From contig NC_053112.1 in the NCBI RefSeq assembly GCF_010015445.1, forward strand, positions 3,764,749-3,828,748: a stretch of DNA of 64,000 bases, in the 5' to 3' direction. The stretch comes from Perca fluviatilis. Its lineage: Eukaryota; Chordata; Actinopteri; Perciformes; Percidae. The notes beneath the pieces were generated by a model. It searched no databases, was not told the DNA's origin, and saw nothing but the letters and a program-made list of their open reading frames with translations. This document shows positions 11,150-22,069 of the stretch, piece after piece. The stretch's first letter is position 1. The number at the start of each line of letters is the position of its first letter. A program made the translations under genes and the position numbers.

Positions 11150-13680
11150 TGAACTAGTTGGTTATAACAACATCTGGATGTTATAACAACATCTGGATGT
11201 TACACACCTGTAGAAATATATTGTGTTAAGAATAGAATGTCTTGGGCTACCTCAAATCTTAATGCCTAATTCTGATTCCAATGTGAACTGTTTGAGGTTT
11301 TGAAATGACCCGCATGCACAAAAGACCAATAACAATGACATCAGACGCAGCACGCTGTTGAACTAAAGTTAGGGAGGTCATGGAGGAAGTCAACATTTTC
11401 GCTTTTATTTCAACATGTTTGTGTAATGGCAGCTGTAACATTAATGAGCAGGTGCTGAGGAGGAGAAGAATGAAGAGAGAGAAAAATTGGCTATTTTAGG
11501 CTTTTGTGGGGTTATGGCTGCAAATTAACTACAGAGGTCTGTGTGACCAGACGACAGATTTGTACGTCAGGACCGCTACGGGCCTCCACCAGAGTTTCCT
11601 CTGGCTTCGCCCTCGCACGCGCTCACGCTCCACCTCCCCAACGGTGCGGGCGAGACCCCGAGGGACTTGGGCCACTTTTGCCTGCAGTCTGAACGTAGCC
11701 TTGAAGCCTGGGATTTACTAAAGCTTAGCTCAAATCAAAGACAGACAGTGTTCCTAACCATACGTTCAGTTCAGTTTGTCAAGATGGCTGCAGATACTGT
11801 CGCTGCGCATGAAATACATTTTCAGTGCTTGTGCAAATACATTTGGGTATTTGGAGTGCCTAACAATCCCAACTGTGAAACAAGACTTTTTGTTGGCTGC
11901 CTAGATGATAAAACATGTGATTCAACAAGCTATTCACATTTGGCTCCCCTTCCTCTTTCTCATGCAGGCTCATTAGAAAATATCGCCCCCATCTAAGTAT
12001 CTCCACCCACAGATCAACCACTAACTATTCCTTTTCATAAGCCAATCAGAGCTGTCAAGTGAGTTGAGATCCCTGACATAAGCCTGACACAGAAACCCGG
12101 CTCTGACTAGGAAGTCAGGGGACTCTCCACCTGAAATTCACAAAGAATAAGAGACTATGATCCTGATGCTATGCGCACGACATATATGTGATTTAAGAGA
12201 TAATTATTGTTTGATTATTAAGGATAATATTTATGTGAAATAGGTATTGTGTGTATACTGATTTAAAGAATGACCACTGTTTGATTGAATAAGGTAGGAC
12301 AAGTGGTATTTGGGAGAGTGTGTTGACGCAGTGAGGCCAATGTTGAAACAATGGGGCCATGTGGTAAAAATCAGATTATGAATGTACTAAGCTGGAGGTG
12401 ACATGTATTAGTAAATATAGAGAAATGGATGAGTTGAGATGTGGAAATATACAGGCGGCGTGTGTTGTTAGGGACACACGCTCAGGGATACATAATGACA
12501 CATACAGAGCACACACACATTTTGAAAGGATAAGAAGGGGCACTTCAGGAAGTATCGGGGTTAGTTCTCCTGCCAGCTTCCGGAGTTCAAGACTTGCTGC
12601 TCGATCGACCACATCAGAGCAACTAGTTCTTGGACTTAGAAAAGCAACTCAAGAGACAGAGCAACGAACGAAGCCAACATCGCAGAGGAGGATCTCCTAT
12701 CACTTACGGCCGACACGGGCGTGTTTGGCAATAGGAGAATTAACCAGCCCCACTCGGCCTAAGGATTACAATTTGGATTTAAAGGAGTACTCTTTCGTTC
12801 ACCCTGCCAATAGTGACTGTTTTGGATAAGAGATTTTGCGGACTTATGAATTGGGTCGGGAGTTTCACCAAAATCCAGCAGTATGGCAGGCTAGGAAGGA
12901 CTGTACTGACGAGCACATCCCTTCCCTCTCTCTCTCCCTGCAACACTGGACATTTCACCTCCCAGCTACAAGCCTTTACATCAGGGGTTTGGAATTAAAT
13001 ACATTTTTACTTACGAATAATTGGTTAAGCTAATGACTTTGAAATATATAATTAATCAGTGTTTTGAGAATTAAATGCATTACGCAATTACCTTGCTAAA
13101 ATCTGCAATAAAGCTATCATTGAAGTTAAAGACTGAATTGTGGACATTGGATTCATGATATCTCACTAAAGCAAGAATTCTTAAGAAGTGTGTGTACAAC
13201 AACAAAGTTAGGTTCTAATCGGTTGCTCTAGCCATAGAAATCAAACAGACCCTTGGGGCTCACTGTACGAGCCACTAAAGCCAATCCTAGCAAATACCAA
13301 TTGCCCAGATCATTGAGAGGAGAGCTGCCGTTAACGTGCGTGACTGGTGCTGTACCTGGCCCTGGGGCCATTCGGTCAGGTGCGGTGGTAGTGCAAGCAG
13401 GGTAGACGTATGGAGGAAGGCAGTTAAAAGCTAGGCAAGTCTCCTCGTCACCAGCTTAAATAGTCCCTTTAACCTAGTAGGGTAATACCCATAGGCTACA
13501 GAGGCTCGGACCCTTTAAACGGAGAGCTGGTCCTGTACCTCCCACGGGGGGTAATTCGGGGGATCTAACAGAGCAGACTGTTTTTTTTGGGAGGGGTGTT
13601 AAAGTGACAGGCGCTAAAACGGAGCTTGTTTTGGTTCTTTTTCACACTTGATACTGTCATGGTTCTGGTTTTCAGTTTTA
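11150..13680. repeat. Left copy of a segmental duplication (paired with 24,781-28,920)
   Basis: The blocks gttataacaacatctggatg plus tgtgttaagaatagaa (11,160-11,240), cctaaccatacgttcagttc plus gtcaagatggctgcagatac (11,755-11,800) and the stretch to 12,052 recur in the same order in the right copy at 26,033-26,660, 27,967-28,015 and 28,540-28,808. The left copy lacks the roughly 520 bp (28,018-28,540) that hold the lectin transmembrane exon in the right copy. It has gained a solo LTR, and homology resumes after that LTR at 13,571. Confidence 0.75.
12053..13570. mobile_element. Solo LTR of a retrotransposon, 4-bp TSD
   Basis: The 1,518-bp insert begins TGTCAAGTGAG and ends GGATCTAACA, giving the canonical TG...CA LTR termini. 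It is flanked by gagc on both sides (12,049-12,052 and 13,571-13,574). The paralogous site at 28,801-28,814 reads atcagagcagactg without any insert, so it preserves the empty target. An AATAAA signal lies near 13,108. No internal retroviral genes are present, as expected after LTR-LTR recombination. The superfamily is not identified. Confidence 0.8.
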
Positions 13681-13960
13681 GTTTTTCCTGTTTTATATTT
13701 TTCCAGTTCATTTATAGTCAAAGTGATATTTAATTGTGTGCAGGATGTTACTTATTTCTGTCTTTAGTTTAAAGCAGAATGATTCAGTGTTGTTGATCTG
13801 TTTGTTATTTTGTTGTGGTTTTCACCAGAGTCTTTTTGCTCTTTTATAGTTTTAAATTTGATACAATTCTTATTTTATTATTATCTTTCTCTATGTAACT
13901 GTACTTATTTCTGTTGTGTGAATCAATCAATAAAGCCTTAAACCTTATCTTATCTTTCAG

Positions 13961-14029
13961 TCACTTTGCTGCAGACCAGATATGACCAACTGAGCAGCAA
14001 CTACAGCCAGATCCAGAGCAACGTTTCTG
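13961..14029 (+). CDS. C-type lectin receptor, coiled-coil neck exon 1 (left unit)
   Basis: A 69-bp exon between the acceptor tatctttcag and a donor after tttctg. It starts with two bases completing a codon and ends with one, so it is a symmetric phase-1 exon. It encodes TLLQTRYDQLSSNYSQIQS and a few more residues, with leucine and polar spacing typical of the stalk of type II fish lectin receptors of the CD209/asialoglycoprotein-receptor kind. It joins in frame to the next neck exon and then to the lectin domain. No membrane anchor exon was found upstream; that part of the duplicated unit is deleted, so the product may not be made. Confidence 0.6.
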
Positions 14030-14151
14030 GTTAGAAAGGTTTTAAATTACCATAACAAACAGGATCAAACTTCACACTGTCTATAAAAAATCTCAAACTG
14101 TCTAACTTTCATCTATTGCTGTTTATCTCAAGACATATCCGTCAAAAACAG

Positions 14152-14238
14152 TCAGTTTACAGAGCAGCTATGAAACACATAAAGTAAATCACAGTCAGTT
14201 ACAGGATAAAGTAAAGCAGCTGAAGACCAGAATGAAAG
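14152..14238 (+). CDS. C-type lectin receptor, coiled-coil neck exon 2 (left unit)
   Basis: An 87-bp exon following the acceptor gtcaaaaacag and ending atgaaag before gtgagg, again phase 1 to phase 1. It encodes SLQSSYETHKVNHSQLQDKV and QLKTRMK, a heptad-like stalk segment. An acceptor 16 bases upstream would bring in a stop, which supports the chosen start. Symmetric 69-, 81- and 87-bp neck exons in both units suggest stalk length can change by exon duplication without breaking the frame. Confidence 0.6.
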
Positions 14239-14491
14239 GTGAGGAAGTTTAAAGTCAGTAAACACCTGTATTATACACATTTACATCATATAACATGATT
14301 GTGTATTTACCGCTGATTAAACAGTTTCATGCTTTTAAACTGTTTTGCTGATGATGTGAATATTTCTGTTAGAGATTGTCAATTACAAATGAGATGTATA
14401 AAGTATTTACAGAGTTAACATCCTGACAGGGAAACATGAAAGAGGCAAGACAGATCTTTAAATAGTGAAACCACATTTGTTTGACTTTAAG

Positions 14492-14634
14492 AGAAGCTGT
14501 GTCCTGACGGATGGAAGAGATCTGGATGCAGTTGTTACTTTAAATCTAATGAGATGAAGATTTGGCCTGAAAGCAGAGCTGACTGTCGGCAGAGAGGAGC
14601 AGATCTGGTCGTCATGAACAACGAAGAGGAACAG
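14492..14634 (+). CDS. C-type lectin domain, first exon (left unit)
   Basis: A 143-bp exon with acceptor tttgactttaag and donor gttagt. Joined to the neck exon it reads EKLCPDGWKRSGCSCYF, then IWPESRADCRQRGADLVVM and NNEEEQ. This is the N-terminal third of a C-type lectin-like domain: the CPDGW opening, the paired cysteines, the W...S...C...GA.L helix region and the conserved acidic end. The exon ends at a codon boundary, matching the start of the next exon. In this family the domain binds carbohydrates or protein ligands on immune cells. Confidence 0.8.
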
Positions 14635-15145
14635 GTTAGTGTGTTTGTTTCTGAGTGATCTTAGAGAAAAATAAATTCAATGGAAATATTTAAATATGAA
14701 ATATATCAAAATTTTAAATGTTTGAAAAAACCCTTGAAATGTTAACTGTCTTCTGAGCACTAAAGGGGCAGTTCCTCATGCAATCTCTGTTGATTATAAA
14801 TGTCTTTCTTCACTTCCCTCCGTTACTAATGTGTGTTTCCTGTCATGCTGTTGAGTCCAGTCCTCAGTGTGTGATGGACCGAGGGATCCCTCTTGTGGCT
14901 GGTTGTCAAAGTGACAAAAACTAAAACTACAGTCTGTTTGTCAAGATGTTCCATGTTGTTTGTTTGGTTATATTGAAACTATGGTTGGTTATTTGTGTAT
15001 GATTAGTGTTTCTGATTCATGCATCATGGGGGGATTTTTTTCTTGCAATATATTTTCTCTTTCCTTCAGATGTAGTCACAAGATGGCTTCACTACAACAG
15101 AAATGCTGAACTGTGATCAGAGAAATGATTGTTGTCAACTTCTAG

Positions 15146-15258
15146 AAGTTTGTCACTGAGCTGAGTAAGGATGGAGAGTACTGGATTGGTCTACGGTATG
15201 ACTGGATACAAGCAGAATGGAAATGGGAATGGGTCAACGGATCACCGCTGACAGAAAC
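15146..15258 (+). CDS. C-type lectin domain, second exon (left unit); third exon not found
   Basis: A 113-bp exon with acceptor caacttctag and donor gtgaga. It encodes KFVTELSKDGEYWIGLRYDW and then AEWKWEWVNGSPLTET. The WIGL motif and the W.W.NG.PLT loop are the core of a C-type lectin domain. The exon should splice to a third one carrying the QPDN-type sugar-binding loop, WND and the last cysteines. None was recognised before 24 kb; the next 6 kb are a GA microsatellite with two transposon insertions. The gene is therefore probably truncated or disrupted, or the third exon is too diverged to recognise. Confidence 0.75.
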
Positions 15259-15369
15259 GTGAGACATTTTAAAGGTTTTTGTTTTCATCACAATTCCATC
15301 AGTCACTGTTTGTCACTAAAATAAGTGTTTTAAATAGAAGGATGCTGAGTTAAAGCTGCTTTTTCCAAT

Positions 15370-15692
15370 TAGTGTTTGAGAAAGAGAGACGGAGGGAGAG
15401 ATGGAGGGAGGGGGAGATGGAGGGAGTGAGAGACAGAAGGAGGGAGAGAGAGACAGAGGGAGGGAGACAGACAGAGAGAAACATATATACTGAGAGAGAC
15501 AGAGAGAGAGACAGACAGAGAGAGACAGAGATAGATAGAGAGAGAGAGACAGAGACAGACAGAGAGACAGAAAGAGAGCGATAGCAAGAGATAGACAGAG
15601 AGAGACAGACAGAAAGAGAGAGAGAGATACTGAGGGAGAGAGATACAGAGAGACAGAGAGACAGAGAGAGAGACAGAGAGAGGCAGAGAGAC

Positions 15693-15726
<34 letters not shown>

Positions 15727-15755
15727 CAAGAGAGAGACAGAGAGGTAGATACTGA
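15370..15755. repeat. GA-rich (gagacaga)n microsatellite, left part
   Basis: Purine-rich tandem repeats of gaga, gacaga and gagagg. It continues at 16,614-16,627 and 21,092-21,306; a Harbinger element and a LINE split what was one tract. Serine-leucine frames on the minus strand are artefacts. Confidence 0.9.
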
Positions 15756-16610
15756 GGGCTAGATTTACTAACACTAGCGCAGTTTGCGCTGCGTCCGTTT
15801 ATGCGAGTTCGGTAATAGCGCACGCTATGCTTCCACATTTTGCGTAGTATTTATCAACCCTGACACCCATCAGGCAATCAGCGTCTTTCTCCGCCCACTA
15901 TACCGTAAATTGCGCTGTAGCAAAGCGGTACTTGTGCTATGATATGGCTGAGTGCAGACTGCGATATTCCCACTGCTGATGCAATGACTGTTTGAAATGA
16001 TCCTGATGCCAATATTTGTAATGTAGCGAGGAGTTTAACAACTGCTGGAATGGGATGTGAACGCTGAGTGGGAGATTCAATTTCATCTTTGATTTCTTCC
16101 AGTAACTCTAATATTGCATGGCTGCTTGATCTGTAACGCAATACGTATGTTGTGTTTCACTGACAAAGTGTGATTCTTGTGTTTAAAATATTTTCAGCCT
16201 CCGCCTATGTCTTCGTCTTGCTCAAATTACTGTTGCCATTTCACCAGCGGCATAAAGGTCTACGAGGAAACTTCGATTGCGGCTGGTTTAGACCTGCTTT
16301 TAAGAGGCGGAGAATTTCCCCCGCAGAATAGAGGCGCTCTTACTGACCGTCTTTGTAAATACCACGGAATATATAATTAGGTGCACTTTGCGCTTATCCT
16401 CCACCTTTTTGGGTGGAACTCCCACTTTCCCCACGACCCTCCCACGAACGCATATTGAAAGCGCAACTTGTCTCTTCTCGCTCATGTGGCAGACAATCTG
16501 CGATTTTACCCAAGTGCGCCCTGTTTGTAAATAGCCCGCATCGGTTACGTCCGTCTTTGCGACCAATTAGCGCCTGGAAACAGGCGCAAACGGCTTGAAA
16601 TATCTAGCCC
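15756..16610. mobile_element. Harbinger-type DNA transposon with TGA target duplication
   Basis: Inverted ends GGGCTAGAT (left) and ATCTAGCCC (right) are flanked by tga on both sides (15,753-15,755 and 16,611-16,613), the 3-bp duplication expected of PIF/Harbinger. The interior keeps a minus-strand transposase fragment. The host sequence on both sides is the GA microsatellite. Confidence 0.85.
15878..16141 (-). pseudogene. Harbinger transposase N-terminal fragment
   Basis: The 87-residue frame includes HPIPAVVKLLATLQILASGS, then FQTVIASAVGISQSALSHII. This is the helix-turn-helix region of HARBI1-like transposases (pattern P...K.L..L..LA.GSFQ......GISQ...S). The catalytic DDE core and C-terminus are absent in an element of only 855 bp, so it is a non-autonomous relic. 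Confidence 0.75.
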
Positions 16611-16865
16611 TGAGAGAGATACAGAGATTTTTTTTTTAAACAGCTTTATTTGCCGCTCTTTTTCATTCTATTTCAAGCCTCAATAAATTACATCAGAACA
16701 CATTTTCAAAATAAATAAACTACATGAGCACATCACCAAAGGTCAGTTTCTCTTCTGAGACAGAACAGAGAACCTGGTTAAACCCCCAGACCTGCTGGAA
16801 CCAGTTCAGGTCTCCAGCAGCTTTATAAAAGCTAAAGTCCACCAGCAGTCTGGATTTGATTGCAT

Positions 16866-19800
16866 TTACACACACACAAGGAGAGCTTCAACATTTAAAT
16901 CATCCTCCACCTTCCTCCTCCGGCTCACATACATCGCCATTTTGGCCTGACCTAAAACAAAATTCAGAACCTGGCACTTGTGCTTGGGATGGCGACTGTA
17001 ATTAAAACCACAGACAAAAACCTGTTTGCTGAAAGCTTCCCCACATTTGGTAAAAACAGCAGAAAGACGCTGACATTCAGAAAAACAGTGAAATACTGTC
17101 TCTCTGAGTCCACAGAAAGGACATTTGTCCTCAACAGCAGTATTTATAATGGACACAAAAGAGTTCACCGCGATAATCCCATGAAGGATCCTCCACTGCA
17201 AGTCTGCATGTGTTTTAGACAGTGGAGGTTTATAGAGAGACCTCCATGCAGGTCTAAAACTCAGATCCAGCCCAAGGTGACTCCTACATTGAGTGTCAGT
17301 CCGTCCATTCAGCTTGGTCCTATTCAATGTCTTCACCATAAGACCATAAAAACCTTTTCCTGAGGCATTCTCCAAAGACACAGCCTGCACCGGCTCCAAC
17401 AAAGGGCACCCACAGGCTTTATAATCTGGGAGCAAAACCAGGGAAGGATACGGGTCATTCTCGTTCGGCAGCAGTGACCCATTACTGAAGGAGTCTAGGA
17501 GGGACCATTCATGTCCAGTCAACTTGTGTCTCCAGTACTCCAAAAGTTGCCCTGTGACCCAGACTGACCTGAGACCAAGTCGAGCAGCCAGATGGACGGG
17601 GTCGTCCAGCCGAGGCCTAGCCAACTCCACCACCTGACCCAGAGTAGAAATCCTGGCAGTTATCAGCACCCTGGACAGAGATGCTCCTCCCCAGCCAGGA
17701 TAGTCCAGCACCGTCCCAAACAGCACAGGTTCCTGCAGGAGCCAATGCAGAGAGTCCGCCTGCTCCGCTCTCTGTCTCCTCAGTAAGTCCCACATAATAA
17801 GAACACTTCTATAAAAACCCAGCAGAGACAACTTGCTCACGTTGTTGGTGTCCATTAAAAACAAATTAAAATCCAGGCTGAGTCCGTTAAAACGCTGCAG
17901 AATACAGCGGGATAAAGGCCTCCACAAAATGTCTATCGGTCCAGTGAGCATCCTCTGCAAAAACTGGAGGCGGAACGCAGCACCTCTACTTGCCAGATGG
18001 ACCAGTCCTTGCCCTCCCTCCTCTTTAGGAAGGAACAGGACGCTCTGAGGGACCCAGTGCATCCGATCCCAAAAGAAATCCACCAAAAGCCTCTGTACCT
18101 GGGACAGGAGAGAGGCCGGGGGGGTCAACGCAGGCCATTCGATGCCACAAGGAAGACGAGACCAAGTTATTTAAAATAAGGACGCGGCCTCGGAAGGACA
18201 TCTTTGGCAGTAGCCACTTCCATCTATTGAGCCGACCTTTAACAGTCTCCAAAAAATTGTCCCAATTCTTTTGAACATACAGTAGGTCTCATCCCCCAAG
18301 AAAACTTTTTCCAGGCTAAAGCACCTGGCAGCCTGAGCCGATCCCCCAAACTCTCCCCCACCATCACAGCCTCACTCTTCCCCCAGTTCACTCTTGCAGA
18401 TGAAATAAAACCAAAATCTTTAAGAATATCTTTTAAAACATCAATATGTCTTTGTGAGTTTATCAAATCAATTAAATCATCTGCATAAACAGAAAACTTA
18501 AAAGAGATAAGACACTGAGGGAAACACACACCATTCAACTTGTTCCTTATGTGGAGCAAAGGCTTGAAGGACAATGAAAATAACATTCCTGAGAGAGAGC
18601 AGCCCTGCCTCACCCCCCTCTTGATGTTGAAGGGAGCACCCAGCCTGCCATTTATCTTAAGAACACTCACAATGCCACTGTAGAGAACCTGGATCATGGC
18701 TATAAAGCCAGGGTTGAACCCAAAAGCAGCCAGAGTCTGCCACAAGTACTGGTGTTCAACCCGGTCAAAAGCCTCCTGGTCTATGGAAATAAGACCAGTT
18801 TCAACAGCCAATGAACTAGAGAAGTCCAAAACATCACAAATTAAACTTACATTGTCACTTATGAGCCTGCCGGGCACACAGTAAGTCTGGTCAGGGTGGA
18901 TAATGGACGCCATCACTTCCCTCAATCTAAGGGCCAGAGCTTTGGACAGGATTTTATAATCCGTGCATAGCAGCAAGACCGGTCTCCAGTTCTTCAGCTC
19001 AAGTAGGTCTCCCTTCTTAGGTAGCAGGGTGATGACGGCCCTCCTGCAGCTCAGAGGAAGTCTACCTTTCAGGACTGTCGTTTAGCACCTCGAGCAGGTC
19101 CTGTCCTAAGATGGACCAAAAAGACTTAAAAAAGTCCACAGGAAGGCCATCCATCCCCGGAGCTTTGCCGCTCTGCAAACTTCCCATAGCTGTGGTCAGC
19201 TCCTGCATAGTCAACTCTGCTGCCAGCTGGGAGTTATCCTCTGGGCTTACCTGAGGGAGACCACTGAAGAAGCTGCTGTACACATCTGGATTATCTGACC
19301 ACTCACACTTAAAGAGGTCTCTGTAGAAACCGGCAGCAAACTTCCTGATCTCAGACAAGTCTGAGACGTCAGAGCCGCTACCCGTACGTAAAGAATGAAT
19401 GATCTTCCTTTGTCCATTTTTCTTCTCCAGCCCAAAGAAGAACTTAGCTGGAGCATCCATCTGTGAGATGTTCATGAACCTTGACCTGACCAGAGCTCCT
19501 GTGCTGAAACGCTCAGCAGGTTGGCTATAGCCGACTGTTTAGACTTGAGGGAGACTAAATGCCCTCGATCTCCTGTAGAAGCTGCTAAAGACTGCAACTG
19601 TTCTACCTGTCTCTCCAGATCCTTCATTGACCGAGACAACTCCCCAGTGACATTACGAGTGAACTGCTGACAAAGTTGTTTTATCTGAACCTTGCCAAAG
19701 TCCCACCACTGCTGAATGCAGGAAACAAAAGGCGCCGCTCTCTCTGTGGGAAGACCAAAACAACTTAAAAGCAGACTTAAAAGCCTGGTCATTCAAAAGA

Positions 19801-20579
19801 ACTGAGTTAAAATGCCAATAGGGCTCTTTTAAACGAACATTTGTTATAAAAACGGAGCAGGAGACAAGACAGTGATCAGAAAAACCCACAGGCTGAATAA
19901 CACACCTTTTAAAGATATTAAAGTGGTGTTTAAAACAATAGAGGCGATCTAATCTAGCCAGGGATAAATCATTGTCTCTTGAGTGACTCCAGGTGTATTG
20001 CCTATGGTCACTATTAAAACCCCTCCACAGGTCAGACAGCTCAGGTGTGTCCACTAGCTGTCTGATCCTGTGGGACGATGCAGGATGAGGTTCAGGATGA
20101 TTCCTATCTAGGGTTGGATCCACCGTACAGTTAAAATCCCTCCCCAAAAAACATATAATCATCCCCACAAGCTTCAATGGCATCAGATAAAATGTTTAAA
20201 AATGCTACCCTATCCACCCCATTGGTTGGCGCGTAGACATTTAAAAACACTAACTTCACCTTTTCATATTGAGCTGTGACTTTCAATAAAACATCTGGCA
20301 AAATCTCATCCACATCAAAAGAAACTGGTAAAAAACTCCTGGCAAATAAGACCCCCACCCCTCCACTCAGACTGGACTTATGGCTTAAAATCACCTCCCC
20401 ATTAAAAGCCCTCCTCCAGTCACATTCAATATCTGTGGTGCTGTGGGTTTCCTGTAAAAACATCACATCCAACTTCCTTATCTCCATGAGTTTAAAAAGA
20501 GCAGCTCTTTTAAAATCAGCTCTGGCTCCGTTCAGGTTTAAAATCCTGATGTTAAAATCACACATAGATGGATAGAGAG
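16866..20579 (-). pseudogene. LINE ORF2 (endonuclease-reverse transcriptase), frameshifted
   Basis: Domains in order on the minus strand follow. The AP endonuclease starts near 20,570 (CDFNIRILNLNGARADFKRA, VMFLQETHSTTD, LNVYAPTNG), shifts frame near 20,160-20,180 (GRDFNCTVDPTLDRNH) and continues to FSDHCLV. A linker follows. The reverse transcriptase lies at about 19,475-18,239 with GMDGLPVDFFKSFW, SIDQEAFDRVEH, VRQGCSLSGML and the catalytic FSVYADD near 18,490. A further frame, 18,128-16,866, holds the thumb/connection region and the CPFCG...H...C motif near the C-terminus. At least four frame breaks separate these pieces, so no single ORF2 protein is possible. Sequence is otherwise well preserved, suggesting a fairly young insertion. 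Confidence 0.85.
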
Positions 20580-20627
20580 AAAAAACAACAGTAGAAATAC
20601 ACGACAGTAAGTATAGAAAGAACACGT

Positions 20628-20910
20628 TTAACATTCATCATCATCTGTGATGAGCTGTGCTTTCACTTTAACTATAAGTTTCCTTAGACGGAAGATTTCC
20701 TGATCTGTGAGCACTTCTTCACCAGACTTTCTGGTGAGAGGCCGAGCTGACTGGATGAACAGCCTGAGATCAGGGAAGTGCTCCTCTACTATGGGCAGCC
20801 TGGCTCCCTTAGTGCTCTCCAGAAACTTGGACAACCGGGCTGAGTTTGATGGCATGACGCCGAGTCAGCTTCTCAAACTCAGCCGCAGCGGCTAGCGCCA
20901 CCGGCATTGT
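20628..20910 (-). pseudogene. LINE ORF1 remnant
   Basis: One frame starting near 20,908 reads MPVALAAAAEFEKLTRRHAI. An overlapping frame from 20,855 reads SARLSKFLESTKGARLPIVE and ends FRLRKLIVKVKAQL before ORF2. The first resembles the start and the second the end of Tx1-type ORF1 proteins as I remember them. If so, most of ORF1 has been deleted. This is inference from length and motif order. Confidence 0.5.
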
Positions 20911-21091
20911 GCCAGACAAAGACACGCCACCAGTTACACCACCACCAACCCACCAAAACTCTAAACACACCACTAACTAATACAAATAAATAAAACAGAC
21001 AAAAATAAAGAGAAAATAGAATAAGATAAACTCAAACACGCTGAAACAAATCAGCACACACTACGCTCTCCACACTCAATCTGCCATTCAC

Positions 21092-21093
21092 TC

Positions 21094-21164
<71 letters not shown>

Positions 21165-21306
21165 GAAAGAGAGACAGACAGACAGACAGGCAGAGAAAGA
21201 GAAAGAGAGACAGACAGACAGGCAGAGAGAGAGAGAGAGATAGAGAGAGAGACAGAGAGAGAGACACAGAGAGAGAGAGAGAGAGAGAGACAGGGAGAGA
21301 GAGACA
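21092..21306. repeat. GA/GACA microsatellite, right part
   Basis: Tandem gaga, gacaga and (gaca)n blocks, the continuation of the tract at 15,370-15,755 beyond the LINE. The sequence after it (21,307-22,060) holds no recognised gene. Confidence 0.9.
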
Positions 21307-22069
21307 CTTCTAGTGAGTTATAAGTGATGATTGACAGGGTAACTTTTGTATGAGTCTATCAATAGTTTTTAGTGAAATGCTGACTAGTAGACCTATTAGA
21401 TAAACCTGACCATCAGTCCCATGGGTGACGTCTGAAGATGAAGCTGGAGAGACGGGGACCAGAGTCAGCTTTGAAACCACCAACAGAGGAGCTCCCTGTA
21501 AACATTATAAATGTATAGTGAAGTCTTAAACCTTAAAGATTTAATATCTGTTAAACTTTCACAGACCTGAAAAGCTGCTGTAGTTTAATGTGTGTGACTG
21601 AATCAAAATGTAAAGTCTATATGACCGGCTGCTGGGCTTTTAAAAACAGACACTAGCAGCAGAAACCAAAGAAAGGGCGCCATCTTGGTTAGATATCATA
21701 AAACCTGTGATAGCTTGTTTTTTGGGGATGATTCCTGTCTATAAAAACCTTCAATGACTGAAAACAGAGATGTGGGAGCACTGGAAAAGGGTTCATTCTG
21801 TCAGTGGCAGCCGTTACAGATTACATCGATTTACAAAGCTCAATCTTAAATTAGTTATTGAAATAATTGTATTAATTTAAGTTTACTTTAAATGAATACC
21901 AATCAGGAGTTCCAGCCCTGTTTAATAAAAGGAAGTTTTATTTCTCTGACAGGTTCTGGGCAGCAGGACCGAATTTTACAATGACTTGATGATCTTGCGC
22001 GAAAATGGGGGAACATATTAAATAACCAGTAAGGCACAAAAAGATTATGTTCATTGATATGTAGTGAGG

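Larger units (their letters stand above)
16628..21091 (-). mobile_element. Tx1-type (L1 clade) LINE inserted in a GA microsatellite
   Basis: The element runs on the minus strand from about 21,091 to an A-rich 3' end at 16,628-16,637 (a T run on this strand). Both borders are GA/GACAGA repeat, so it sits inside the microsatellite. It carries ORF1 remains and an ORF2 with endonuclease, reverse transcriptase and a C-terminal cysteine motif. The blocks SSARVNWGKSEAVMVGE and CPFCGLRETVFHCF resemble Tx1-clade elements, some of which are known to choose microsatellites or RNA genes as targets. It is nearly full length but frameshifted. Confidence 0.85.

Noticed and set aside
12398..12829. 143-residue frame
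   Set aside because: It lies inside the solo LTR, has no family motif and is probably chance.
21424..21520. Possible third lectin-domain exon after the LINE (VTSEDEAGETGTRVSFET-like frame with two cysteines)
   Set aside because: It lacks the WND, QPDN-type and WIC motifs and no good acceptor was seen, so it is not called.
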